Shown: positions 1 to 5,787 of the stretch, piece after piece
Layout: the number at the start of each line of letters is the position of its first letter
Numbering within the stretch: position 1 is the first letter of the stretch
Assembly: GCA_964448405.1 (NCBI GenBank)
Contig: CAYUVW010000033.1
Coordinates: forward strand, 1-13,298
Length of the DNA stretch: 13,298 nt
Reading direction: 5' to 3'
DNA from: DAORHV01 sp964448405
Lineage (GTDB): Bacteria; Patescibacteriota; Gracilibacteria; Peribacterales; Peribacteraceae
Notes under the pieces: model-generated
What the model was told of the DNA's origin: nothing
Seen by the model: only the letters and a program-made list of their open reading frames with translations
Databases searched by the model: none
Translations under genes and position numbers: made by a program

Positions 1-151
1 CGTCGCTGCGGCGCTGTGCGTTGCGAGCGTCGCCAAGCTGCTTGGTCGGGTTAATGGAAACAATGACCACGCCTGCCAAAATGCCAATGATACCGATAAC
101 GAGGAGCAGCTCGATGAGCGTGAAACCTCCGCGGGTGGAACGAGTGGACAT
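1..151 (-). CDS. Type IV prepilin / pseudopilin, N-terminal part (runs off the left edge)
   Basis: This is a partial gene of which only the first 50 codons lie in the window. The protein starts MSTRSTRGG and continues with FTLIELLLVIGIIGILAGVV, the textbook class III signal: a short basic leader, cleavage after Gly9, N-methylated Phe as the new residue 1 and Glu at +5, followed by the hydrophobic assembly helix. The following INPTKQLGDARNAQRRSD resembles major-pilin or GspG-type proteins, in which the helix leads into a DARN/AQR segment. It lies downstream of the other pseudopilin genes on the same strand, after a 119-bp gap that holds a possible promoter of its own. An in-frame upstream ATG at 193 would give a 14-residue longer leader. 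I prefer 151 because short basic leaders are typical. No Shine-Dalgarno sequence precedes either start. It may be the major pilin or a GspG-like subunit, but the C-terminal domain is outside the window. Confidence 0.88.
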   Translation of the reverse strand, partial: MSTRSTRGGFTLIELLLVIGIIGILAGVVIVSINPTKQLGDARNAQRRSD

Positions 152-207
152 GTGCAGGAAAAGTAAGGGTGGGGCGGCGCGGAAATCTTCCATGTGGATT
201 GCAGTAA

Positions 208-216
208 ATTCTATCA
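208..216 (-). promoter_or_regulatory. Possible extended -10 promoter for the prepilin at 1-151
   Basis: On the minus strand this reads TGATAGAAT, an extended -10 (TG-n-TAGAAT, five of six to consensus), in the 119-bp gap between the GspJ-like gene and the edge prepilin. No convincing -35 lies 16-18 nt upstream. The predicted transcript start near 201 gives a leader of about 50 nt to the ATG at 151, or about 8 nt to the alternative ATG at 193. A separate promoter would let an abundant pilin be made independently of the minor subunits. No terminator hairpin is evident in this gap. Confidence 0.35.
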
Positions 217-270
217 GTCTTTCTGGCTTGCCTTCCGTAATTTTTTAGTATGAAAATTCGTATAGTTTTC

Positions 271-906
271 TTAGCACGGTATGGTTTCATCCGACTGCGT
301 ACAGACATCATTCGTGCAGTAGTACCAACGATACGCATGACTCTGGCATGTCACCGTCGGGCAACTGCCGCAACCGCCGGACTCGCTTTGGTCATCCGGG
401 AATAGCGTCACATTGCCCTCGAAGTGTCGTCGATAATACTGCGGCCTGGGCAGTTGCAGCGTGGCCGTGAGGTCGAATGACACAGTCACGCTGCCGCCGC
501 TGACGTTGCGGAATACCAAATTGCTGATGGCGATCGGTCCGCTAAATACGAATGTCTTGTCCGTTTTTTCAATCATCATCAAGTTTGTTCCGCTTCGCGT
601 GAAGATGGTCGGGTGCTCCGCATTCATTGCCATTTGCAGCGATACCAATGATCCCGTGCTGCCAACGGCAGGGTAGAGAATGGCTTCTGCACGACGAATA
701 CGACGCGTTAGCGAGTCTAGTACCTGCGTACCGCGCTGCTCCAGCGATGCAATGCCCTGCTGTCGAACGCGGGCATCTTGGGAAGAAAGCAGCACGCCGA
801 TGATCATCGTGCTCATGATCGCCAAAATACCAAGAAACAGCAGCGTCTCGACCATGGTGAAACCATCGCGCTTCGGTCGCACGCCCATGGAATTGCGCGG
901 TGTCAT
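271..906 (-). CDS. GspJ/PilW-like pseudopilin with Cys-rich C-terminal tail
   Basis: This 211-residue protein has a class III prepilin signal: basic leader ending KRDG15, then FTMVETLLFLGILAIMSTMI, with Glu20 at +5 of the mature form. The size, the Q-x-x-R segment after the helix (VRQQGIASLEQRGTQVLDSLTRRIRRAEAI) and the beta-rich remainder fit minor pseudopilins of the GspJ/PilW type, which cap the pilus with GspI and GspK homologues. This assignment is inference, because such proteins are poorly conserved. The last 37 residues hold six cysteines (GGCGSC, VTC, YYC, DVC, IPC), unusual for the family and suggestive of a disulfide-stabilised outer knob. Its ATG overlaps the stop of the upstream GspK-like gene by one base (TAATG), so translation is probably coupled. 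Met7 (position 888) is a possible alternative start. No Shine-Dalgarno sequence is present. Confidence 0.8.
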   Translation of the reverse strand: MTPRNSMGVRPKRDGFTMVETLLFLGILAIMSTMIIGVLLSSQDARVRQQGIASLEQRGTQVLDSLTRRIRRAEAILYPAVGSTGSLVSLQMAMNAEHPTIFTRSGTNLMMIEKTDKTFVFSGPIAISNLVFRNVSGGSVTVSFDLTATLQLPRPQYYRRHFEGNVTLFPDDQSESGGCGSCPTVTCQSHAYRWYYCTNDVCTQSDETIPC

Positions 907-1352
907 TAGAGACAGAGGGAGAAATTAGACACTTCCTGCCAGGAGTAAATCTTCGTTTGCGGCAGCACTTCTTTCACGATGATCTCCAGACGTCGGTAGT
1001 TTTCACCGACTTGGCCTTCGGCACACAGCAGCCGGTTGGTGTTGCCGGTTCCGCCGATGCGCATAATCGTGCAGTCGCCGGCGCCGAACACGACTCCTTC
1101 GTCGCCGATATACGCCGGAGAAACGCGCAATTTCTGCAGTGCGTATTCCGCGCAGCCCTGCGCAAGGGCCATGGCCTGGGAAGACTGCTGTACGGACAAA
1201 CTCACCGTTCCGGACGTTGTGCCAAGAAACAACAGCGATGCCACGATCGCAATCGAAACCGTTCCGACGACTAGAACGGACATCAGCAGCATGTAGCCCG
1301 GTTTTGTGCCGAACTGTAGGCGGGGGCCAATGTGCGTTGGGCGGTGGATCAT
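906..1352 (-). CDS. GspK/PilX-like pseudopilin lacking Glu5
   Basis: This 148-residue protein begins MIHRPTHIGPRLQFGTKPG. Cleavage after Gly19 would leave YMLLMSVLVVGTVSIAIVAS, a prepilin-type helix. Met occupies +5 where most pilins have Glu, which is characteristic of GspK and PilX-type minor pseudopilins. The following AQGCAEYALQKL and GAGDCTIMRIGGTGNTNR segments, with Cys residues at conserved-looking places, match my memory of a small pseudopilin common beside PilV-like genes in CPR genomes. I chose the start at 1352, not the farther upstream TTG/GTG-type options, because its ATG overlaps the TGA of the preceding gene as ATGA, a standard coupling arrangement. The stop overlaps the next ATG by one base (TAATG). 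The protein would sit in the cytoplasmic membrane before assembly and near the pilus tip afterwards. Confidence 0.78.
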   Translation of the reverse strand: MIHRPTHIGPRLQFGTKPGYMLLMSVLVVGTVSIAIVASLLFLGTTSGTVSLSVQQSSQAMALAQGCAEYALQKLRVSPAYIGDEGVVFGAGDCTIMRIGGTGNTNRLLCAEGQVGENYRRLEIIVKEVLPQTKIYSWQEVSNFSLCL

Positions 1353-2785
1353 CCGGGTCTGAAAATAAGGAATGTTGACGACGTGACCGCATACAGACGA
1401 TCGGTCTGCCAATTGTAGAAAATGCCGCGAATGGTCGCCGACGCATTGTATGTTGCGACCGTTCCAACTTGTCCGGAAGCCATTTTCGGTACGTCCAGAA
1501 CGCGCAATTCATTCGGGTCACCGCTGCCACCGACGAACGCGTATTTCCCCCCGTACACGCTGGCGATTGAGTTGCCGTCACCAGCAAGCTCTAGCGTCCA
1601 AGGTCCGGGCGGAGGGGTGGGCACCGGAGAGTCTCCGATTTGATACAAAATGAGTTCGTCGATTGTCGTGCCGGATGCACGTCCGATTAATGCAGATGTA
1701 CCGAAGGTATTCATTGAGAATGCATCCTGCGTATTGTCCAAATCGATTCCCGTACCCGGCGCATCAATGAGATTGGTGGGGTCGAAAATATCCACGACGC
1801 GGAATTCGCCGGCATTGTTTGAACTGGCGATGTAGGCGTAGCCGTCGCTCAGGCTGATATCCATCACGCTGCCGCTCAACGCCATGGAATCGAGCAATGT
1901 CAGTGACCCGGTATCGCTCACGGAGAGCGAGTACAGTTCTTTATTACCTGGGTTTTCCAAGGCACCGATGAACGCGTTTTGCGCGTACACGGCGACCGAT
2001 CTGGCCAGGCCCGAACCAGGTAAATCGTAGGTCGACATGCGGCTGGACAACGTCAGTGCCGTCGGCGACTCAATGTTGAAGAGTTGTACCTCTGAGGATG
2101 TTCCATTGGTGGCCAGGTACAAACCCGTGCCGCTGATTGCCGCTCCATAGACGGATACACCCAAGTTCAATGAGCTCGAAACACGTACCGGTGAAGCGGG
2201 ATTGCTGATGTCGTACACATACAGCCCGTTGCCGGCCGATGACGTAAGGTATGCGTAGTTGCCGGAAACGGCGACTTTTTGGAGTGAGGGCGATCCGCTG
2301 ATGCTGGTTGTGCTTTGCAACGAAACTGCCGCCCAGTTACCGATGGTGAACGGTTTGCGCCAGTTGGTGACGTACGTCGTTAACACGACGGATCCCGATC
2401 GGGATTTGCCGAAGTTCCACAGTGCGGTCGAATCCACCTTCAGCCAATCCGCGCTCATGGTCGTTACGTTCACTTTTGACGTGTAACCGTCACTCGTGAC
2501 CAAGGACGTACCGGTAAACGCCCACACGTTATTCACGACCTTTACGCCGTGCGACCCCGTCGTGAGCGATGCGAAGTTCACATTGCGCATTTGCCGAACG
2601 CCCTCCAGTGCTTGCTCGGCCACGAAAGCCGCCCGTACATGGTCTCCGCCGGCAACCGTGCTGCGCTCACCTAAAATTAGCGTCAGTCCGATCGCGCCTA
2701 AAAATATCGCAAACAAACCGATTGCGACGAGCGCCTCCAAGAGCAAACTTCCGCGCCGCGATCGCATGGTCCATGGCAGTGCCAT
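1349..2785 (-). CDS. PilV/GspI-like pseudopilin fused to an LVIVD-type beta-propeller
   Basis: This 478-residue protein reads MALPWTMRSRRG12, then SLLLEALVAIGLFAIFLGAI: a prepilin signal with Ser at +1 and Glu17 at +5, as in PilV/GspI-type pseudopilins. The RAAFVAEQALEGVRQMRN segment after the helix is also typical of that type. Residues to about 150 form the pilin part. From about 170 to the end there are about seven degenerate repeats of the pattern Y-x-Y-(I/L)-(A/T) ... L-x-(V/L)-x-D-(I/V), clearest as GLYVYDISNPASP, FRVVDIFDPTN and LRVLDVPKM, which fit the LVIVD repeat propeller family. A PVPTPPPGP linker precedes the sixth blade. PilV-like proteins are normally only about 150-200 residues, so the propeller is an added outer domain. 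The far-upstream TTG at 2809 lies inside a terminator and is rejected. ATG 2785 is preferred over ATG 2767 because of a -10-like TACAAT 7 nt before it. The gene is translationally coupled to the next one. Confidence 0.85.
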   Translation of the reverse strand: MALPWTMRSRRGSLLLEALVAIGLFAIFLGAIGLTLILGERSTVAGGDHVRAAFVAEQALEGVRQMRNVNFASLTTGSHGVKVVNNVWAFTGTSLVTSDGYTSKVNVTTMSADWLKVDSTALWNFGKSRSGSVVLTTYVTNWRKPFTIGNWAAVSLQSTTSISGSPSLQKVAVSGNYAYLTSSAGNGLYVYDISNPASPVRVSSSLNLGVSVYGAAISGTGLYLATNGTSSEVQLFNIESPTALTLSSRMSTYDLPGSGLARSVAVYAQNAFIGALENPGNKELYSLSVSDTGSLTLLDSMALSGSVMDISLSDGYAYIASSNNAGEFRVVDIFDPTNLIDAPGTGIDLDNTQDAFSMNTFGTSALIGRASGTTIDELILYQIGDSPVPTPPPGPWTLELAGDGNSIASVYGGKYAFVGGSGDPNELRVLDVPKMASGQVGTVATYNASATIRGIFYNWQTDRLYAVTSSTFLIFRPG

Positions 2786-2792
2786 GGGTTCG

Positions 2793-2798
2793 ATTGTA
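2793..2798 (-). promoter_or_regulatory. Possible -10 element giving a leaderless transcript for the PilV-like gene
   Basis: The minus strand reads TACAAT here, five of six to the consensus, exactly 7 nt before the ATG at 2785, where transcription would be expected to start. TTGTCC (2819-2814) could act as a -35 but the 15-nt spacer is short. It also lies inside the terminator stem. There is no Shine-Dalgarno sequence. A promoter is expected here because a terminator separates this unit from the upstream pilus genes. Confidence 0.38.
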
Positions 2799-2802
2799 CC
2801 GC

Positions 2803-2838
2803 AAAACAAAAGAGGACAACGATCGCGTTGTCCTCTTT
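2803..2838 (-). terminator. Rho-independent terminator between the two pilus units
   Basis: A perfect 13-bp inverted repeat (arms 2826-2838 and 2809-2821, with a 4-nt loop) begins 25 nt after the stop of the 963-residue pseudopilin gene. Read on the minus strand, the hairpin is followed at once by TTTTGTTTTG, a good U-tract. The stem core is GAGGACAACG with A:U pairs at the base. It should end transcription of the unit running from the response regulator through the FimT/GspH-like gene. On the plus strand there is no useful T-run after the second arm, so it is one-directional. Confidence 0.88.
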
Positions 2839-2863
2839 GGGCGTTCTGTCGAGTAGGAACTAC

Positions 2864-5755
2864 TTAGTCGTCGTGGCCTTCGCCGCCGCCATGTTCGTTC
2901 TGCTCACGTCGGTCATCGGACACCATGCGCAGCAGCGCCTCGCCGCAACCGAAGCGGCGCGAGTTGCTGGTGTAGAATCCGAAGAGGTTTCGCATCTGAC
3001 GCCATGTTGCGGAGCGCTTGCGGAAGCCGTGGACACCGCGGTCATCTACGGCATCCAACAGCTGCTCGCAGCTGCAGCCACGCGTGTCGGCAATGGTGTA
3101 GCGACTGATGGTCTTGCGAGGTCCGACACGGAAGACCGGCAGCGTGCTCAGGTTGCCGCGCGGTGACGTGAGGGCGTACCGATCGAAAGACATGTATTCA
3201 GTCGGAGAGCCTTCGGGGAAGGACGTGGCAGGGCAGTAGTCTTTGGAGTTCGGCACGCCGTCACGATCGGAGTCGCCGTCGACGGCAGCACTGCTGCTCG
3301 ACGAACTGCTCGACGAAACGCTGGATGCAGAACTGGAGACTGCGGTGCTGCAAGAACCCGGTTTGTCGATCGACATTTTGACAACGGCATCTTGGAAATC
3401 CGAGTCGTCGTTCACCTCGCCGAGCTCCACCAAGTAGGCCACTTCACGATGGTCGATTTTCATCTTGTCATCATCATCGATCATATTCGACAGGAACGAG
3501 CGTCCGGAGCGCTCGCGGATGGAGCGGCAGTCCGGAGCGTCATCACCTTTCTTCAAGACGCGAACGTGGGAATCGCGGCTGCCGGATTTGGCGACCTTGT
3601 TAAAGACCCACGAGTACCGACCGCCGAATTCCACCAAGATTTTGCTGTTGGCCGGAACGTTGCGGAAAATAGATACTTCTCCGCCGCGGAAGCTCTTTGC
3701 CTGGAGCAAGTCGCGCCACGTTGCGCCGTTGTCGAAACTGATGCGGCCGCGCACGGCGACCTTGGGGCCGCGGTGACCGTAGGTGCTTTCGGATCCTTCG
3801 ATGCGCAGCGTAATGTCGGCTTTTTCAGCGAGTGTCACTCTTCCGTCGGCATCTACGGTGTAGCCGACTGCACAGGCGTCCACGGCTGCGCTGCTGCTCG
3901 AGGAGCTGCTATTCGCGCTGCTGGAGCTGCTGGAACTTGCATTGCTCGGCTCGCCTGCCGCCCAGTTGTAGTACACGGCGTCGTCCGCTCCGGTCACACG
4001 CGTGTGGAAGTACGCATGTTTGGCGTTCGGACCGGCGACGAATTCATCGCCGTCGGCAGTATCGCTAATAACACCATCGGTCGGGTTTTCCGACTTATTA
4101 TCGTTTACGTCATTGGTGGTGGACGTGATGTATGCATGATTGAATTCCACGTGCGCATCGACGATTTCCTTGCCGTTCGCCAACGTGCCGTGGCTCAGGA
4201 TGCGCACCCAACTTGGGCCACGCTGCACTGCCAGGCCTTTGACCTCCTCTTTAATTCCGCCATCGATAATTGCCGTACCGTTGGCGTCTACCAGCGGAAT
4301 CCACTGGTCTTCGGCGAAGGCCAAAGCATTCGGACCGACGAAGATGCGTTGCGCACCGTCACCGGAGCCGGAATTTTCCATGCGATTGAAGTGAATCTTG
4401 AATCGGGCCTTGGTTGTGCCTTCGTTGCAGGTGAGCGGCTTCTCGGCAAAGCTCACAAGAATGACGGCGTCTTGGAAGTCGGCGCTGGAATCCAACGAGC
4501 TAAGCTCGACCAAGAACAACAGGTCCTTGCTTCCGATGCTGATCTTGCCGTTGCTTCCGATTAACGTGCGGATGTATGTCGTCAGGTTCTGCTGGTTCGC
4601 GAAGGCCGGATAACTTGGCACGCTGTCGCCGTTGCGAAGAATAATGACGTGGCCGTCTTTCACGTCGGAACGGTAGGTCTTGTTGAACAACCACGAATAG
4701 CGACCGTTGAAACGCAGTGCGATCGACGTGTTGTGCGGGATGTTACTGAAGACGTGCTGCTCACCGCCGGTGATGGCATTGCCGGAGTACAGGTCGCTCC
4801 AGTCGATACCGCCGTTCAAGCTTGCCGAGACGCGGACAGGGATGTCCGGACCGTTGGCGCCGTAGGTGATTTCTGAGCCCAGGACTTTTACGTTGATGTC
4901 GCTTGTACCGACAGAGACCACGTTGTTGCTGCTGTCGAGCGAGTAACGCGTTGCACACGAAAAACCGTCGCCACCGCTCCCTCCGGTCGAACCCTCTCCA
5001 CCCGTGGTGCCCGAGGTCGTCCCACCCGTGGTGCCCGAAGTGGTGCCTCCAGTCGTACCGCTCGTGGTTCCACCTGTCGTTCCAGAGGTCTCGCCACCTG
5101 TTGTCCCACCCGTGGTGCCCGAAGTGGTGCCTCCAGTCGTACCGCTCGTGGTTCCACCTGTCGTTCCAGAGGTCTCGCCACCCGTGGTGCCCGAAGTTGT
5201 TCCTCCGGTTGTATCGCTTGTGGTTCCACCCGTGGTTCCGCTGGTTGTGCCACCTCCGCCAGTCGTATCACTTGAGATAGTAAGAACGGTGCTCACCGTA
5301 ATCACACCATTTGGATCAATGGAAATTTCGCGGTAGCGGTTACTGACCGAAGACAGAACGGTAATGACACCGGGTTCATTCGGGAATCCGTCGATGCGCG
5401 AGAAGACTACTTCATCCAGGCCAGACGTATCGATTGTGGGCGGAAGCGGGAAGACGACGTCATTGTCCGGGTTGTGCGTTGCGAAGTCGTCACCGGCGAA
5501 GACCGTTGCTTCCGATACATATACACCCCACGAGGCGTCCAATTTCCCTGCCTGCGAGAGTGTCTGCGCGGCGCGCAGTGCCTGCACGATGTGCTCGGTG
5601 GCGATATCCAGGTCCGTGTCTGCCTGAGACTGCCGGAGCAGCGGGATGGTAATGCCTGCTGTCAGGGCCATGAGGCCGATGGACATCAGGACTTCCATCG
5701 CCGTGAACGCAAAGCGCGATCGGGCGAGGCGTCCAGTGCGTGATGCGGTACGCAT
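2864..5755 (-). CDS. Giant FimT/GspH-like pseudopilin with multidomain outer region
   Basis: This 963-residue protein has a prepilin-type start: a basic leader ending RSRFA16, then FTAMEVLMSIGLMALTAGITI, with Glu21 at +5. The residue before the cut is Ala instead of the usual Gly. Residues 45-160 (AATEHIVQALRAAQTLSQ-like segment, then GVYVSEATVFAGDD, ending EISIDPNGVITVST) match the GspH/FimT fold. Next come a Thr/Gly/Ser repeat linker (about 163-262), domain A (Cys267-Cys443), an intervening domain (about 444-600), a poly-Ser linker (604-622), domain B (Cys628-Cys802, a diverged copy of A), a second Ser linker (806-822), a thrombospondin type 3-like Ca-binding motif (DGDSDRDGVPNSKDYCP, 826-842) and a C-terminal domain with GCSCEQLL (893-900) and RRFGC (933-937). 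Normal FimT/GspH proteins are about 150-200 residues. It starts 32 nt after pilC and ends before a terminator, so it closes the pilBC unit. An adhesin role at the pilus tip is inference. Confidence 0.88.
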   Translation of the reverse strand: MRTASRTGRLARSRFAFTAMEVLMSIGLMALTAGITIPLLRQSQADTDLDIATEHIVQALRAAQTLSQAGKLDASWGVYVSEATVFAGDDFATHNPDNDVVFPLPPTIDTSGLDEVVFSRIDGFPNEPGVITVLSSVSNRYREISIDPNGVITVSTVLTISSDTTGGGGTTSGTTGGTTSDTTGGTTSGTTGGETSGTTGGTTSGTTGGTTSGTTGGTTGGETSGTTGGTTSGTTGGTTSGTTGGTTSGTTGGEGSTGGSGGDGFSCATRYSLDSSNNVVSVGTSDINVKVLGSEITYGANGPDIPVRVSASLNGGIDWSDLYSGNAITGGEQHVFSNIPHNTSIALRFNGRYSWLFNKTYRSDVKDGHVIILRNGDSVPSYPAFANQQNLTTYIRTLIGSNGKISIGSKDLLFLVELSSLDSSADFQDAVILVSFAEKPLTCNEGTTKARFKIHFNRMENSGSGDGAQRIFVGPNALAFAEDQWIPLVDANGTAIIDGGIKEEVKGLAVQRGPSWVRILSHGTLANGKEIVDAHVEFNHAYITSTTNDVNDNKSENPTDGVISDTADGDEFVAGPNAKHAYFHTRVTGADDAVYYNWAAGEPSNASSSSSSSANSSSSSSSAAVDACAVGYTVDADGRVTLAEKADITLRIEGSESTYGHRGPKVAVRGRISFDNGATWRDLLQAKSFRGGEVSIFRNVPANSKILVEFGGRYSWVFNKVAKSGSRDSHVRVLKKGDDAPDCRSIRERSGRSFLSNMIDDDDKMKIDHREVAYLVELGEVNDDSDFQDAVVKMSIDKPGSCSTAVSSSASSVSSSSSSSSSAAVDGDSDRDGVPNSKDYCPATSFPEGSPTEYMSFDRYALTSPRGNLSTLPVFRVGPRKTISRYTIADTRGCSCEQLLDAVDDRGVHGFRKRSATWRQMRNLFGFYTSNSRRFGCGEALLRMVSDDRREQNEHGGGEGHDD
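3290..3340 (-). repeat. Second poly-Ser linker (coding)
   Basis: This segment encodes residues 806-822 of the giant pseudopilin, almost all Ser, between domain B and the calcium-binding motif. Mixed Ser codons (AGC, TCG, TCC) are used, so it is not a simple nucleotide run. That argues for selection on the linker and against plain slippage. Confidence 0.8.
3350..3874 (-). repeat. Domain B: second copy of a duplicated outer domain
   Basis: These bases encode residues 628-802. The segment aligns along its whole length with domain A. Shared landmarks in the same order are a starting Cys, S(E)xTYGxxGP, NGG/GATW-x-DL, GGE-x-x-x-F-x-N-(I/V)-P, GRYSW(L/V)FNK, HV-x-(I/V)L-x-x-GD, (F/Y)LVEL, DFQDAV and a closing Cys. 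The copies have diverged a lot in protein sequence, so the duplication is old. Confidence 0.85.
3890..3946 (-). repeat. First poly-Ser linker (coding)
   Basis: This segment encodes residues 604-622, mostly Ser broken by Ala and Asn, directly before domain B. It is probably a flexible spacer. Similar Ser runs are frequent in secreted proteins of some CPR lineages, which I use as weak taxonomic evidence. Confidence 0.8.
4427..4957 (-). repeat. Domain A: first copy of a duplicated outer domain
   Basis: These bases encode residues 267-443, bounded by Cys267 and Cys443, which match Cys628 and Cys802 of domain B and could form one disulfide per domain. The end of each copy (FLVELSSLDSSADFQDAV here) resembles the acidic D-x-DFND-type signature near the end of DUF4114-like surface domains, which may bind calcium. 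That resemblance is from memory and unverified. Confidence 0.82.
4970..5269 (-). repeat. Coding tandem repeat for a Thr/Gly/Ser linker
   Basis: This stretch encodes residues 163-262, built from TTSGTTGG-type octads with occasional Glu variants (GETSGTTGG). At the DNA level it includes an exact 80-bp repeat: 5019-5098 is identical to 5103-5182, an 84-bp (28-codon) unit. The identity suggests recent expansion by recombination or slippage. All copies keep the frame. The product is a long, flexible, uncharged spacer between the pilin part and the outer domains. Confidence 0.92.
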
Positions 5756-5787
5756 AGAGAGAAAAAGGAAAAGGGAAATGGGAGAAC

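Noticed and set aside
51..338. 95-codon open frame on the minus strand overlapping the prepilin start
   Set aside because: It overlaps the prepilin and GspJ-like genes in another frame and its translation is Arg/His-rich without a recognisable signal.
1353..1412. 20-residue longer N-terminus of the GspK-like gene
   Set aside because: ATG 1352 overlaps the upstream stop as ATGA and gives a normal 19-residue prepilin leader.
2786..2809. Longer N-terminus of the PilV-like gene starting at TTG 2809
   Set aside because: That start lies in the U-tract and stem base of the terminator. The prepilin leader is already complete from ATG 2785.
3392..4564. 390-codon open frame on the plus strand
   Set aside because: It is antisense to the giant pseudopilin, whose domain duplication and linkers are evident in the minus-strand protein. 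The plus-strand translation has no matching repeat logic.
4970..5269. CRISPR-like or satellite array
   Set aside because: The repeats are tandem without unique spacers, keep the reading frame and encode a regular linker, so they are coding repeats.
5004..5336. Open frame on the plus strand encoding a Pro/Val repeat protein
   Set aside because: It is the reverse reading of the Thr/Gly/Ser linker repeats. The minus-strand frame is continuous with conserved domains on both sides.
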